Under the pieces are notes generated by a model. It saw only the letters and a program-made list of their open reading frames with translations. It was not told the origin of the DNA and did not search any database. Both the position numbers and the translations under genes were made by a program. Positions 49,721 to 59,253 of a DNA stretch of 64,000 nucleotides are shown here, in pieces. How positions within the stretch are numbered: position 1 is the first letter of the stretch; each line of letters starts with the position of its first letter. The DNA comes from Frankia sp. RB7 (GTDB taxonomy: Bacteria > Pseudomonadota > Alphaproteobacteria > Rhizobiales > Xanthobacteraceae), in contig JAUEPE010000015.1 in NCBI GenBank assembly GCA_030403585.1, forward strand, positions 1 to 64,000, read 5' to 3'.

Positions 49721-50835
49721 TGCGGGCCGGTCCCGTCGGCAGGTGGCGGGGTCGGCGTGTCGCCGGCCGGCGGCTGACCGCTCTCGGGCGGAGCCTCGCG
49801 GCGGCGGCTTTCGCGCTGGGTGCGCGGCGCGGGGCGCTCCTTCCGCGTCGAGATGCGCAGCCGCTTGACGCGGCGCGGATCGGCATCGAGCACCTCGACC
49901 TCGTAGTGGCCGGGGCCCGAGATCACCTCGCCGCGCACCGGCAGGCGCCCGACGAAACTGACGAGATAGCCGCCCAGCGTCTCGACCTCCTCGCCGGCCT
50001 CGCCGGTGACGAAGTCCTCGCCGATCACGGTGCGCACGTCGTCGAGGCTGGCGCGGGCATCGGCGATGAAGGCGTTGTCGGGCAGCCGCACGATCGACGG
50101 CGGCTCGTCGCTGTCGTGCTCGTCGTCGATTTCGCCGACGATCTGCTCGACGATGTCCTCGAGCGAGACCAGCCCGTCGCTGCCGCCATATTCGTCGACG
50201 ACCAGCGCCAGGTGAATGCGCGTGGCCTGCATCTGCGCGAGCAAATCGATCGCCCGCATCGACGGCGGCACATAAAGCAGCTTGCGGATGATGCGCGCGT
50301 CCTGCAGCGGCAGCGCGAGATCGACGGTGCGCAAATCGAGCCCGGCCGGTAGCGGCTTCTTGCGCTTGGTCTTGGTGGCCTCCGACACGCGCGCACGCGC
50401 GGTCATGAAGGCGAGCAGGTCGCGGATGTGGACGATGCCGACGGGATCGTCGAGCGTCTCGTTGTAGACCACGAGGCGCGAATGGCCGGCGCTCTCGAAG
50501 CGGTCCATCAACTCGCCGAGCGGGATGTCGCGCTTCACCGCGATGATGTCGGCACGATGCACCATGACGTCGGCGATGCGGCGCTCGTGCAGGCCGAGGA
50601 TGTTGCGCAGCATGGTGCGCTCGACCGCGGAGAAGCCGGTGTCGTCGGGCGTCGTCGCATTGAGTACGACCTGGAGATCGTCGCGCACCGATCCGGCCTT
50701 CCAGCCGAACAGCGTGCGGATCGCACGCAGCAGCCAGCCATCCGCCGTCGGACGCAGCACTTCGCCGGGCGCGACCACGGCCGGTAGATTGGCCGTGTTG
50801 CGCGGATTGTCGTGAATAGGCTCTGAATCCGGCAT
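49717..50835 (-). CDS. CorC/hemolysin-type protein with paired CBS and transporter-associated domains (372 aa)
   Basis: Cytosolic protein of the CorC (YbeX) family. Two CBS motifs cover about residues 75-215 (ERRIADVMVHRADIIAVKRD and LVVDEYGGSDGLVSLEDIVE), followed by a CorC_HlyC domain (about 240-315, GYLVSFVGRLPVRGEVISGP) and a Pro/Arg-rich tail. The family is linked to magnesium/cobalt efflux and, by its position next to lnt and ybeY, to ribosome or envelope homeostasis. I start at MPDSEPIHDNPRN (50835), 1 nt after the ybeY stop; an upstream ATG overlaps ybeY. Confidence 0.9.
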   Translation of the reverse strand: MPDSEPIHDNPRNTANLPAVVAPGEVLRPTADGWLLRAIRTLFGWKAGSVRDDLQVVLNATTPDDTGFSAVERTMLRNILGLHERRIADVMVHRADIIAVKRDIPLGELMDRFESAGHSRLVVYNETLDDPVGIVHIRDLLAFMTARARVSEATKTKRKKPLPAGLDLRTVDLALPLQDARIIRKLLYVPPSMRAIDLLAQMQATRIHLALVVDEYGGSDGLVSLEDIVEQIVGEIDDEHDSDEPPSIVRLPDNAFIADARASLDDVRTVIGEDFVTGEAGEEVETLGGYLVSFVGRLPVRGEVISGPGHYEVEVLDADPRRVKRLRISTRKERPAPRTQRESRRREAPPESGQPPAGDTPTPPPADGTGPQ

Positions 50836-50836
50836 C

Positions 50837-51346
50837 TCAGTGCGTCCCCGCGCGATCTGCATAGGGATCGGGGATGCCGAGGTGAGCCAGGATCTCGGTC
50901 TCGAGCGCTTCCATCTCTTCCGCGTCGTCGTCGTTCTCGTGATCGTAGCCGATCAGATGCAGGAAACCATGCACGGCGAGATGACTCAAATGATGATCGA
51001 ACGGCTTGTGTTCCTCGTCCGCCTCGCGCCGCATGGTCTCGTAGGCGATCGCGATGTCGCCCAGCATGCGCGGCGCATCGCCCGGCTTCCATTCGCCCTC
51101 CGGCTGGAGCGCGGGAAACGACAGCACGTTGGTCGGCTTGTCGATGCCGCGCCAGTTGCCGTTGAGCGTGCGGATGCCGGAATCATCGGTCAGCATCACA
51201 GCCACTTCCGCCTCCGCGACGTCTTCATCGACGGATTCGGCGGCGGCCGCAACGGCGCGCTGGATCACGGCTTCGGCGTCAGGCTCGCTTTGCCAGCAAT
51301 CGGCGACGACGAGGACCTCGGTCATGGGAAGGTTGGGATGTGACAT
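50837..51346 (-). CDS. ybeY: YbeY, endoribonuclease for rRNA maturation (169 aa)
   Basis: Zinc-dependent single-strand endoribonuclease involved in 16S rRNA 3'-end maturation and ribosome quality control. The metal site HxxxHLxGYDH is exact in AVHGFLHLIGYDHENDDDAE near residue 122, and the N-terminal block LNGNWRGIDKPTNVLSFPA is typical. It lies between phoH and corC in the canonical order. Rhizobial YbeY has been studied as a regulator linked to small RNAs. Confidence 0.96.
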   Translation of the reverse strand: MSHPNLPMTEVLVVADCWQSEPDAEAVIQRAVAAAAESVDEDVAEAEVAVMLTDDSGIRTLNGNWRGIDKPTNVLSFPALQPEGEWKPGDAPRMLGDIAIAYETMRREADEEHKPFDHHLSHLAVHGFLHLIGYDHENDDDAEEMEALETEILAHLGIPDPYADRAGTH

Positions 51347-51406
51347 TGTCTTTTTCGGAACGAAAAGGCGCTGGATCCGCGCCCGTGTGGTCCCGCTGTT
51401 CTTTCG

Positions 51407-52507
51407 TCAGGATTTGTTGCCGGCGGGGGGCCGCTGCGGCTGCCCTTCGTAGGCGGAGACGATTCGCGCCACGAGCTCGTGGCGGATCACGTCCTCGGCT
51501 TTGAAATGAACTTGCGCAATGCCTTCGACACCGCTGAGAAGCCGAGTCGCTTCGGCAAGACCCGAGGTCTGGCCGTTCGGCAAATCGATCTGCGAGGGAT
51601 CGCCGGTCACGATCATGCGGCTGTTCTCGCCGAGACGGGTCAGGAACATCTTCATCTGCATCGATGTCGTGTTCTGCGCCTCGTCGAGGATGATCGCGGC
51701 GTTGGTCAGCGTGCGGCCGCGCATGAAGGCGAGCGGCGCGATCTCGATCTCGCCGGTTTGCAGCGCGCGCTCGACGATGCGTGCGTCCATGAGGTCGTAG
51801 AGCGCGTCGTAGATCGGGCGCAGATACGGATCGACCTTCTCGCGGAGGTCGCCGGGCAGGAAGCCGAGCCGCTCGCCGGCTTCGACCGCCGGACGCGACA
51901 GGATGATCTTGTCGACCTCCTTACGCTCGAACAATTGCGCGGCATGCGCGACCGCGAGCCAGGTCTTGCCGGTGCCGGCGGGGCCGACGCCGAACACCAG
52001 CTCGTGGCGCTTCAGCGCGCGGATGTAGGAGTCCTGCGCGGCCGTGCGCGCGCGCACCGGGCGCTTGCGCAAGTTAATGCTGTCGAAGGCCGACTTCGCC
52101 GATTTGGCGTCGAACTCGAACAGCGACCCTTGCGCGATCACCGCGCGGATCGCGCCTTCGACCTCGCCCTGGTCGACATCCTGCCCCTTCACGGCATGCG
52201 CGTAGAGCGTCTCCAGCACGCGGCGTGCCGCGTCGCAGCCGTCGCGCGAGCCGCCGATGGTGATGTGATTGCCCTTGGAGTCCACGACGACGCCGAGCCG
52301 CCGCTCGATCTGCGCCAGGTTCTGGCCGTAGGGGCCGACCAGCGCGGACGCGGCGCGGTTGTCGTCGAAGTCGATGACGACCTGGGTCTCGGGCGGAACT
52401 TGCATGTCGCGGTCAAACTTGCGGCTGGGAGCGAGGGAAGGCGAATCCGATGCGCTTTTTGGCAAGGGTTCAGGCTCCAGTGGCGATGGTTGATAAAGCG
52501 GGCTCAC
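51407..52507 (-). CDS. phoH: PhoH-family ATPase (366 aa)
   Basis: P-loop ATPase of the PhoH/YbeZ type, thought to work with YbeY on RNA. An N-terminal KH-like region ([20 protein letters not shown], about 43-62) is followed by Walker [20 protein letters not shown] (about 172-190) and Walker [18 protein letters not shown]. The start at 52507 overlaps the 3' end of miaB by 38 nt; a shorter start at [11 protein letters not shown] (52402) would avoid the overlap and leaves all domains intact. Adjacent to ybeY as in most proteobacteria. Confidence 0.93.
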   Translation of the reverse strand: MSPLYQPSPLEPEPLPKSASDSPSLAPSRKFDRDMQVPPETQVVIDFDDNRAASALVGPYGQNLAQIERRLGVVVDSKGNHITIGGSRDGCDAARRVLETLYAHAVKGQDVDQGEVEGAIRAVIAQGSLFEFDAKSAKSAFDSINLRKRPVRARTAAQDSYIRALKRHELVFGVGPAGTGKTWLAVAHAAQLFERKEVDKIILSRPAVEAGERLGFLPGDLREKVDPYLRPIYDALYDLMDARIVERALQTGEIEIAPLAFMRGRTLTNAAIILDEAQNTTSMQMKMFLTRLGENSRMIVTGDPSQIDLPNGQTSGLAEATRLLSGVEGIAQVHFKAEDVIRHELVARIVSAYEGQPQRPPAGNKS

Positions 52508-53858
52508 GCGCCATGGCGAGCTCGCCGAGGAAACTGTAACGTTCCAGGCTGTCGATCCGTACCGGCAGGATCTGTCCGATGATGTCTGGCGAGGCCATCA
52601 CATGGGCAGGCTGAAGGAAGGCGGTGCGGCCGACGATCTGGCCGTCCCTGCGCGCCGGACGTTCGAACAGCACATCGACCGTTGAGCCAATCGCAGCCTT
52701 GTTGAAGGCCGATTGCTGGCTGTCGATCAATTCCTGGAGCCGCTCCAATCGCTGGTCCATCTCGGCGGGGGACACCGTCTCCTGTAGATCCGCAGCCGGC
52801 GTTCCCGGCCGGGCGGAGTATTTGAACGAATATGCCGCAGCGTAGCCGATTTGCGTGACAAGCGCGAGTGTGGCGAGAAAATCTTGCTCGCTCTCGCCGG
52901 GGAAGCCAACAATAAAATCTGATGAAAAAGCAATGTCTTGGCGCGCCGACCGGAAACGGTCGATGACACGCCGATAATCATCGGCGGTATGTTTCCGGTT
53001 CATGGCGGCCAGGATTCGGTCCGAACCCGACTGCACCGGAAGGTGCACGAACGGCATCAGCGAGTCGAGATCGCGATGGGCTGCAATCAAGCTGTCATCG
53101 ACGTCACGGGGATGGCTGGTCGAGTAGCGCAGCCGTGCGACGCCCGGAATCTTGGCCAGGCGCTCCAGCAATTGGCCGAGCCCCCAGCTTTTTCCGTCCG
53201 GTCCGGCGCCGTGATAGGCGTTGACGTTCTGCCCAATCAGCGTGAGCTCGCGCACGCCGTTGTCGGCGAGGCGCTTCACGTCGTCGATGATCTTTGCCAC
53301 CGGACGCGAGACTTCGGCGCCGCGGGTGTAGGGCACGACGCAGAAGGTGCAGAACTTGTCGCAGCCTTCCTGCACCGTGACGAAAGCGGAAATGCCGCGG
53401 GCGCGGATCGCATCGGGCTTGGGCTGGGCGAGGAAGCCGAATTTGTCCGCAGCCGGAAATTCGGTCTCGATCGCGCGGCCTTCATGGCCGGCGCGCTTCA
53501 ACAGCTCCGGCAGGTGATGATAGCTCTGCGGACCGACAACGACGTCGACCGTGGGCGCGCGGCGCACGATCTCCTCGCCTTCGGCCTGCGCGACGCAGCC
53601 TGCTACCGCAATCTGCATGGCGCGGCCCTCGCGCGCGGCTTCGTCCTTGGCGACGCGCAGGCGGCCGAGCTCGGAATAGACCTTTTCAGAAGCCTTCTCG
53701 CGGATGTGGCAGGTGTTGAGGATGACGAGGTCGGCATCCTCGGCGTTGGCCGTCTCCACGAATCCTTCCGGGGCCAGAGTGTCCACCATGCGCTGGGCAT
53801 CGTAGACGTTCATCTGGCAGCCATATGATTTGATGTGCAGCTTGCGCGGCGGCTTCAT
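52470..53858 (-). CDS. miaB: MiaB, tRNA-2-methylthio-N6-dimethylallyladenosine synthase (462 aa)
   Basis: Radical SAM methylthiotransferase for tRNA A37. Three cysteines of the auxiliary cluster are in [28 protein letters not shown] and [11 protein letters not shown]; the radical SAM cluster is in [19 protein letters not shown] (CxxxCxxC). The C-terminal TRAM domain (about 385-445) includes [15 protein letters not shown]. It is complete and of normal length. The 188-bp gap to the HAD gene upstream holds a palindromic repeat, so miaB may have its own promoter. Confidence 0.97.
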   Translation of the reverse strand: MKPPRKLHIKSYGCQMNVYDAQRMVDTLAPEGFVETANAEDADLVILNTCHIREKASEKVYSELGRLRVAKDEAAREGRAMQIAVAGCVAQAEGEEIVRRAPTVDVVVGPQSYHHLPELLKRAGHEGRAIETEFPAADKFGFLAQPKPDAIRARGISAFVTVQEGCDKFCTFCVVPYTRGAEVSRPVAKIIDDVKRLADNGVRELTLIGQNVNAYHGAGPDGKSWGLGQLLERLAKIPGVARLRYSTSHPRDVDDSLIAAHRDLDSLMPFVHLPVQSGSDRILAAMNRKHTADDYRRVIDRFRSARQDIAFSSDFIVGFPGESEQDFLATLALVTQIGYAAAYSFKYSARPGTPAADLQETVSPAEMDQRLERLQELIDSQQSAFNKAAIGSTVDVLFERPARRDGQIVGRTAFLQPAHVMASPDIIGQILPVRIDSLERYSFLGELAMAREPALSTIATGA

Positions 53859-53936
53859 GGAACCCGGAATTGAGGTGGAGGACGGCCCTCAGATATAGGC
53901 TGAGGGGCCGAAAATCCAGCGATTGGGAGCCATACG

Positions 53937-54032
53937 GTCATTCCGGGGCGCTCGCAGCGCGAGCGAACCGGGAATCCAGAGGTTTGGGCATGAGATTCCG
54001 GGTTCAAGCGCGCGCGCGTGCCCCGGAATGAC
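53937..54032. repeat. Dispersed palindromic repeat (GTCATTCCGGGG family)
   Basis: The left arm GTCATTCCGGGG is matched by CCCCGGAATGAC at the right end, with inner pairs such as CCGGGAATC and GATTCCGGG, and a GCGC-rich hairpin in the left arm (GCGCTCGCAGCGCGAGCG). It fills most of the HAD-miaB gap. This motif is a familiar Bradyrhizobium intergenic element. Confidence 0.75.
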
Positions 54033-54046
54033 AAAAAGGGACGGAT

Positions 54047-54727
54047 TCAGCCCGTCAGGGCGTCCGCAGCAACCCGCCGGACCAATTCAGGTAATTGATG
54101 CATGTCCGCGAAGGTCAGGTCGGCACCGGCCTGGCGCAGGGTCTCGGCATGGCCGGCCCGGCAATGGCTGCCACCGTAAAAGCCGAACACTTTCATCCCC
54201 GCCGCCCGCGCGCCGGCGATGCCGGCAAGGCTGTCCTCGATCACGACACAGCGCTCGGGCGGGACACCCATTTCCTTCGCAGCAAACAGGAACAGGTCCG
54301 GTGCGGGCTTGCCGTTTTTCACCTGCGAGGACGAGAAAATGTTCGGCGCGAGACGTTCATAGAGCCCCGTGCTTCCGAGACTCACTCGCATGCGCGGATG
54401 CGAACCGCTCGAGGCAACGCAGACAAATTGCGTCACGACGTCGAGCACGTCGTGAATGCCGCGGATCGCTTCGAGGTCGGCTTCGAATGCGCGAAACAGC
54501 TCGTCCTGCAGATCGCCGTGATAGGCCTCAGGCAGCTTGCGGCCGAGTTCGGTTTCGATCTCGAGATTGGCCTGTTTTGTCGAGCGGCCGAGAAAGCGCT
54601 CGGACACCTGCTCCGATGTGATCGGATAGCCGTGCCGGGTCAGCACGTCCGCATGCGCGCGACAGGAGATCACCTCGCTGTCCACGAGCACGCCGTCGCA
54701 ATCGAAGATGATGAGATCGATTGGCAC
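54047..54727 (-). CDS. HAD-family phosphatase, phosphoglycolate-phosphatase-like (226 aa)
   Basis: Haloacid dehalogenase-type hydrolase with a helical cap. Motif I is IIFDCDGVLVDSE at the N-terminus, motif II VCVASSGSHPR, motif III KNGKPAPDLFLFA and motif IV VIEDSLAGIAGARAAG, so a phosphatase or phosphoglucomutase-like role is expected; substrate not predictable. The start is uncertain: no ATG fits, and I propose GTG 54727 (MPIDLIIFDCDG). An 18-bp tandem duplication at 54722-54757 provides a second GTG at 54745. It follows fur directly. Confidence 0.86.
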   Translation of the reverse strand: MPIDLIIFDCDGVLVDSEVISCRAHADVLTRHGYPITSEQVSERFLGRSTKQANLEIETELGRKLPEAYHGDLQDELFRAFEADLEAIRGIHDVLDVVTQFVCVASSGSHPRMRVSLGSTGLYERLAPNIFSSSQVKNGKPAPDLFLFAAKEMGVPPERCVVIEDSLAGIAGARAAGMKVFGFYGGSHCRAGHAETLRQAGADLTFADMHQLPELVRRVAADALTG

Positions 54728-54757
54728 GAGATTTAAGACTGGCACGAGATTTAAGAC
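54722..54757. repeat. 18-bp tandem duplication across the fur stop and HAD start
   Basis: The unit TGGCACGAGATTTAAGAC occurs twice without a gap. Because 18 is a multiple of three, the HAD frame stays open through both copies. One copy contains the fur stop codon, and each copy provides a GTG in frame with the HAD gene. Confidence 0.9.
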
Positions 54758-55206
54758 GTCGGCTTGTCGTCGTCGAGCGGAACGCAATAGAGCTCGAGCC
54801 GATGATCGACCAGCTTGTAGCCGAGTTGGCGGGCGATCTCCGCCTGGAGCTTCTCGATCTCTTCGGAGGTGAACTCGATCACCTTGCCGTCGCGCAGATT
54901 GATGAGGTGGTCGTGATGGCTGTCGCGCATCGTCTCGTAGCGCGCGCGGCCCTCGCGGAAATCGTGGCGCTCGATGATGCCGGCATCCTCGAACAGTTTG
55001 ACGGTGCGATAGACGGTCGAGATCGAGATCTTGTCGTCGACGGCGACACAGCGCCGGTACAATTCCTCGACATCGGGATGATCGACGGCTTCCGCAAGCA
55101 CGCGGGCGATGACGCGGCGTTGCTCGGTCATGCGCATACCGGTGGCGGCGCAGCGCGCCTCGATGCCGGATGCCTTGGATGCGGGAGAGGGTTTAAGTCC
55201 AGTCAT
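54751..55206 (-). CDS. fur: Fur, ferric uptake regulator (151 aa)
   Basis: Metal-dependent repressor of the Fur family. The winged helix is RMTEQRRVIARVLAEAVDHP through ISISTVYRTVKLFEDAGIIE, and the metal ligands are RDSHHDHLINLRDGKVIEF. No CxxC zinc pairs are present, as in Bradyrhizobium Fur. I start at MTGLKPSPASKAS (55206); an ATG at 55242 would add 12 residues. It follows rimI closely in the tsaB-rimI-fur series. The irr upstream region (25922-25939) contains a plausible Fur site. Identification as Fur and not Mur rests on sequence resemblance and context. Confidence 0.92.
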   Translation of the reverse strand: MTGLKPSPASKASGIEARCAATGMRMTEQRRVIARVLAEAVDHPDVEELYRRCVAVDDKISISTVYRTVKLFEDAGIIERHDFREGRARYETMRDSHHDHLINLRDGKVIEFTSEEIEKLQAEIARQLGYKLVDHRLELYCVPLDDDKPTS

Positions 55207-55244
55207 GTGATGTCTGCCTGACGGGGCGCTTTCTGCCATCAATA

Positions 55245-55727
55245 TTACGACAAGTCACGTCGCATCAGAAGTGCGTTCAATTGTTCCCCGTTGGCCTGCT
55301 TATAGTAGCGTTCGCGGCGCCCGACCACCACGAATCCGCCTCTATCATAGAGCCGTCGTGCCGGCTGATTGGTCTCCTCGACCTCCAGAAATATCGTGCG
55401 CACGCCTCGCCCTGCGAGGTGACCGAGATGGGTCATCAGCAGCGTGCGGGAGAGACCGCGGCCGCGATGGGAATGGTCGACCGCGACCGAGAGGATTTCG
55501 GCTTCGTCCGCGCCGATCCGCGACACGGCAAAGCCGATGGTCTTGCGACCGAGCCGCAAGCGGTGGGCGAGCGTGTTGCGCTCGCTGAGCATGGTCTCGA
55601 ACTCGCTCTCGCCCCAGCCGTGCGCGAAAGAGGCGCCGTGGAGCTGCGCCAGCCGCACCGCGTCGCGCGCGGATGCTGGTTCGACGGCGGCGGTGCCGCC
55701 GCGCCACCATTCCGAAAACCATCTCAT
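55245..55727 (-). CDS. rimI: RimI-like ribosomal protein/protein N-alpha-acetyltransferase (160 aa)
   Basis: GNAT acetyltransferase of the RimI family (acetylates ribosomal protein S18 in E. coli). The acetyl-CoA loop is VDHSHRGRGLSRTLLMTHLG near residue 82, and the C-terminal FLEVEETNQPARRLYDRGGF is the RimI hallmark. The start overlaps the tsaB stop by 4 nt, the conserved tsaB-rimI pair. The fur gene follows. Confidence 0.92.
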   Translation of the reverse strand: MRWFSEWWRGGTAAVEPASARDAVRLAQLHGASFAHGWGESEFETMLSERNTLAHRLRLGRKTIGFAVSRIGADEAEILSVAVDHSHRGRGLSRTLLMTHLGHLAGRGVRTIFLEVEETNQPARRLYDRGGFVVVGRRERYYKQANGEQLNALLMRRDLS

Positions 55728-56422
55728 GATGACGTTGCGGCTTGAGCTGCGAACAGCGGATGGGCCGCCGGCTTTGCATCGGGCGCCTTCAGATAGAACG
55801 GCCGCGCCGGATTGGTGTCGGGATTTGCCGCGGCGCCGAGCCAGGCGACCCAGCTGATGTCGGGCGCGGGCGGCGTGTCGACCGAAACAGGTTGCGGCGC
55901 ATCCTTCGGCCAGCGCTCGGCGAGAATTTTCGCGGCATTGCCGACCAGATGCGGTGCGCCGAATTGCGAGGCCGCGATCGCCTCGTCGATGGGAGCGACG
56001 GCCGGCCGTACCAGCAAACTGCCGTCGCCAGCGACGATCTGAAAATAGACGTGATCGTGCCGCGCATCGATCGCCGAGATCACCGGTGCCGGTCCGCTCT
56101 GGCCGACAATGGCGGCGGCATAGGCCGACAAGGTCGTCAGTCCGACGGCCGGTCGCTTGGCCGCGAGCGCTAGGCCGCGGGCCGCCGAAATGCCGACGCG
56201 CAAACCGGTGAAACTGCCGGGGCCGACCGTGACCGCGATGCGGTCGAGCGCCGTGAAAGCGAGATCGGCCGACTGCATCACGCGCGCGATCATCGGCATC
56301 AGCGCCTCGGCATGGCCGCGCTTCATGAGCTGTTGCTCCTGCGCCAGGAGCTCACCGGCGTCGGTGTCGAGAACGGCAGCCGCGCACGCTTCCAGCGCGG
56401 TATCGATGGCAAGGATCAGCAT
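55724..56422 (-). CDS. tsaB: TsaB, tRNA threonylcarbamoyladenosine biosynthesis protein (232 aa)
   Basis: Actin-like partner of TsaD in t6A37 formation. The start [19 protein letters not shown] has the ASKHA phosphate-type motif, followed by [14 protein letters not shown] and [20 protein letters not shown], the family signature. It is the first gene of the tsaB-rimI-fur-HAD series. The TsaE domain needed by the same pathway is encoded elsewhere in the window (6535-8055). Confidence 0.95.
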   Translation of the reverse strand: MLILAIDTALEACAAAVLDTDAGELLAQEQQLMKRGHAEALMPMIARVMQSADLAFTALDRIAVTVGPGSFTGLRVGISAARGLALAAKRPAVGLTTLSAYAAAIVGQSGPAPVISAIDARHDHVYFQIVAGDGSLLVRPAVAPIDEAIAASQFGAPHLVGNAAKILAERWPKDAPQPVSVDTPPAPDISWVAWLGAAANPDTNPARPFYLKAPDAKPAAHPLFAAQAATSS

Positions 56423-56605
56423 CGAATCAGCTTAGTCGGTTCCGCGGCGGTCGAACCAGCCCAAGTTTGATTTCTCGACAGGCGCACGATCGCCCCCGTA
56501 ATTCTACGTGCACGGGAACTGGCAAGGGTTTTCGTGCCCCATTTTGGAAGCGGATGCATGGATGTGCAACCTCAGAGATAGCTAAGTGTTTGAAATATAG
56601 TCATT
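56423..56605. other. Divergent region between tsaB and the chemoreceptor gene, first part
   Basis: No gene supported. The segment becomes unusually AT-rich from about 56578 to 56640 (for example TTTGAAATATAGTCATTTTA), which marks a probable promoter for the plus-strand gene; the CtrA-like box is listed separately. The frame of the chemoreceptor stays open upstream of its ATG, but the composition and lack of similarity argue against coding. Confidence 0.5.
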
Positions 56606-56620
56606 TTAAGTCGGCGTTAA
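56606..56620 (+). promoter_or_regulatory. CtrA-like box upstream of the chemoreceptor gene
   Basis: TTAA-GTCGGCG-TTAA, followed by T instead of the consensus C, 111 nt before the ATG at 56731, inside an AT-rich promoter-like stretch. CtrA controls many motility and chemotaxis genes in alphaproteobacteria. Confidence 0.55.
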
Positions 56621-56730
56621 TTAGTCAAATGCCACTTTCCGTGCATAGCGGAAAAGCGAGTCAACGACGACTCGGACGACCATTAGGCGGCAAGCCACGA
56701 TCGTTCCGGGCATTTGGAAAGGTTTCATTA

Positions 56731-58416
56731 ATGTCTTTTTGGCGAAGCGGTTCTTCGGCGCGGGAGGCTTTGGCTCAGGTCGCGGCACTCGGCAAGTCGC
56801 AAGCGGTCATCGAATTCAATCTCGACGGCACCATCCTCACGGCGAACCAGAATTTCCTGGACGCGATGGACTACCGGCTCGACGAAATCGCCGGCAAGCA
56901 CCACAGCATGTTCGTCGTGCCGGAAGAGCGCAGCAGTACGGCCTATCGCGAGTTCTGGGCCCGGCTCGGTCGCGGCGAATATCAGTCCGCGGAGTACAAG
57001 CGGCTCGGCAAGGGCGGCCGCGAGATCTGGATCCAGGCATCCTACAATCCGATCATCGACGAGGCCGGCAAGCCGGTGAAGGTCGTCAAGTTCGCGACCG
57101 ACATCACCGCGCGCAAGATTCGCAGCCTCGAGGATGCCGGAAAGATTTCCGCGATCGGCCGCGCCCAGGCGGTGATCGAGTTCAATCTCGACGGCACCAT
57201 CATCACGGCCAATGAAAATTTCCTGGCCACGCTGGGCTACCGGCTCGACGAAATCCAGGGCCAGCACCACAGACTGTTCGTCGGGCCCGGTGAGCGCGAC
57301 AGCGCCGCCTATCGCGAGTTCTGGGCGAAGCTTGGCCGCGGCGAATTCCAGTCCGGCGAGTACAAGCGCTTCGGCAAGGGCGCCAAGGAGGTCTGGATCC
57401 TCGCCTCCTACAATCCGATCCTCGACGACGCCGGCAAGCCGTTCAAGGTGGTGAAGTTTGCCACCGACATCAGCGCTCAGAAGCTGTCGAACGCGAATTT
57501 CGCCGGCCAGATCGAAGCGATCGGCAAGTCGCAGGCCGTGATCGAGTTCGACATGGACGGCAAGATCCTGACCGCGAACGAAAACTTCCTCGGTGCGCTC
57601 GGCTATGTGCTGTCCGAGATCGTCGGCCGGCATCACAGCATGTTCGTGGAGGCCGAGCAGCGCGACAGCGACGCCTATCGCGGCTTCTGGGCCAGGCTGA
57701 ACGCCGGCGAATTCCAGACCGGCGAATATCAGCGCGTCGGCAAGGGCGGCCGCGAAGTGTGGATCCAGGCGTCCTACAATCCGATCCGCGATCTCAACGG
57801 CAAGCCGTTCAAGGTGGTGAAATACGCTTCCGACACCACGGCGCAGGTGATCGCGCGCAAGCGCGGCGAGAAGGTGCGCAGCATGATGGAATCGGTCGCT
57901 GCCGGCGCCGAGGAACTGAACGCCTCGGTGCGTGAGATTGCGCAGGCGATGACACGTTCGCGCGAGACCGCATCGACCGCGGTCGATCGGGTCGAGGCGG
58001 CGGATCAGCAGGCGCAGCGGCTGACGCAGGCGGCGGAATCGATGAGCACGATCGTGCAGCTGATCGGCAACATCACCGGCCAGATCAATCTGCTGGCGCT
58101 CAATGCCACCATCGAATCCGCGCGCGCGGGCGAGGCCGGTCGTGGCTTCGCGGTGGTGGCATCCGAGGTGAAGAACCTTGCCAACCAGGCCAAGCAGGCG
58201 GCTGACCGGATCGAGCAGGAGATCGGCAATCTGAACGGCATCTCGGGCGACGTCGTCTCCGCGCTGAACGCGATCAAGAGCGCGATCCAGGGCGTCAGCG
58301 AATACGTCTCGTCAACGGCTGCCGCCGTCGAGGAGCAGAGCACGGTCACCCAGGAGATGTCGGCGAGCATGCGCAAGGCGGCCGAGGAAGCCGCGAGTAT
58401 CGGGCAGGCGGCGTAG
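56731..58416 (+). CDS. Soluble methyl-accepting chemotaxis protein with three tandem PAS domains (561 aa)
   Basis: Cytosolic chemoreceptor. Three near-identical PAS-type units cover residues 20-385 (each with [19 protein letters not shown], then HHSMFV-like and [15 protein letters not shown] segments), repeating every 122 residues. The signalling domain follows (about 395-555), with the hairpin-tip block [20 protein letters not shown] and [20 protein letters not shown]. No transmembrane segment or signal peptide is present. The start [20 protein letters not shown] (56731) is preferred over the longer upstream frame. Ligands may be redox or heme related, as in other PAS receptors, but no heme His can be assigned with confidence. 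Confidence 0.94.
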   Translation: MSFWRSGSSAREALAQVAALGKSQAVIEFNLDGTILTANQNFLDAMDYRLDEIAGKHHSMFVVPEERSSTAYREFWARLGRGEYQSAEYKRLGKGGREIWIQASYNPIIDEAGKPVKVVKFATDITARKIRSLEDAGKISAIGRAQAVIEFNLDGTIITANENFLATLGYRLDEIQGQHHRLFVGPGERDSAAYREFWAKLGRGEFQSGEYKRFGKGAKEVWILASYNPILDDAGKPFKVVKFATDISAQKLSNANFAGQIEAIGKSQAVIEFDMDGKILTANENFLGALGYVLSEIVGRHHSMFVEAEQRDSDAYRGFWARLNAGEFQTGEYQRVGKGGREVWIQASYNPIRDLNGKPFKVVKYASDTTAQVIARKRGEKVRSMMESVAAGAEELNASVREIAQAMTRSRETASTAVDRVEAADQQAQRLTQAAESMSTIVQLIGNITGQINLLALNATIESARAGEAGRGFAVVASEVKNLANQAKQAADRIEQEIGNLNGISGDVVSALNAIKSAIQGVSEYVSSTAAAVEEQSTVTQEMSASMRKAAEEAASIGQAA

Positions 58417-58429
58417 GAAGATCTCGCAG

Positions 58430-58511
58430 GGTGGGTTAGCCGAAGGCGTAACCCACCTCTTTGCTTTCCGCGCGGATAGAAAGTTGGTGGGTTACGCTTC
58501 GCTAACCCACC
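58430..58511. repeat. Intergenic palindromic repeat (GGTGGGTTA family), copy 2
   Basis: Hairpin 1 (58430-58457) pairs GGTGGGTTAGC with GTAACCCACC. Hairpin 2 (58486-58511) pairs GGTGGGTTACG with GCTAACCCACC and is the inverse of hairpin 1. It sits between the convergent chemoreceptor and NFU genes and resembles in layout the element at 5166-5263. Confidence 0.75.
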
Positions 58512-58525
58512 GTACGATGCCTCGC

Positions 58526-59095
58526 TCACATCGGCCGGACTTCGACCACGTCAGGCACAAAGTGCTTCAGCAGATTCTGAATGCCGTGCTGGAGCGTCGC
58601 GGTCGATGACGGGCAACCGGCGCAGGAGCCCTTCATGTTGAGATAGACAATCCCGTCCTTGAAGCCGCGGAAGGTGATGTCGCCGCCGTCATTGGCGACC
58701 GCCGGACGCACGCGCGTCTCGATCAGATCCTTGATCATGTCGACAGTCTCGGCATCGGACTCGTCGAAGAACTCGTCCTCGTCGTCGAGGTCGGCATCGT
58801 TTGCAGCTGCGCCGTCGGCGAGCAACGGCGCGCCGGACATGTAGTGCTCCATGATGGCGCCGAGAATCGCCGGCTTGAGCTGCTGCCATTCACCGTCCGC
58901 CTTGGTCACGGTGATGAAATCCGATCCATAAAACACGCCCGTAACGCCGGGCACCTCGAACAGCTTTTCCGCGAGCGGCGAGCGCGTTGCGGATTCGCGG
59001 CTCGCAAATTCCATCGGGCTGCCGTCGACGACGACGCGGCCGGGAATGAATTTCAGCGTGGCGGGATTGGGGGTGGCTTCGGTTTGAATGAACAT
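58526..59095 (-). CDS. NFU-type iron-sulfur cluster scaffold/carrier (189 aa)
   Basis: Carries Fe-S clusters to target proteins. An N-terminal Nfu_N domain (MFIQTEATPNPATLKFIPGR through VFYGSDFITVTKADGEW) is followed by a C-terminal NifU-like domain with the cluster-binding pair CxxC in MKGSCAGCPSSTATL. An acidic hinge (ANDADLDDEDEFFDESDAET) separates them. I start at MFIQTEATPN (59095). It lies downstream of trpS in the same direction. No nitrogen-fixation genes are nearby, so this is a housekeeping carrier and not the nif scaffold. Confidence 0.93.
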   Translation of the reverse strand: MFIQTEATPNPATLKFIPGRVVVDGSPMEFASRESATRSPLAEKLFEVPGVTGVFYGSDFITVTKADGEWQQLKPAILGAIMEHYMSGAPLLADGAAANDADLDDEDEFFDESDAETVDMIKDLIETRVRPAVANDGGDITFRGFKDGIVYLNMKGSCAGCPSSTATLQHGIQNLLKHFVPDVVEVRPM

Positions 59096-59253
59096 GGTTT
59101 TCTCCAGACGTCGCCGGTTCAAGGCCGGCGCGTGCTCCATCCAGTAGCAGATGGCGACGGGGAACGCACGGTCAAGGGGCGAAGCAAGCTTCGCCTAGAG
59201 ATTTCAGCGGGTTAGCCGTCCACTCTCCCCGGAAGGAGTGGGCGAGACAGCGA

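Noticed and set aside
47999..49777. 592-codon open frame opposite lnt
   Set aside because: Codon shadow over a membrane protein gene; the translation is rich in Arg, Gln and His and looks like no protein family.
56467..56730. 88-codon upstream extension of the chemoreceptor
   Set aside because: The segment is AT-rich, contains a promoter-like region and a CtrA-like box, and is not similar to chemoreceptors; MSFW at 56731 is a normal start.
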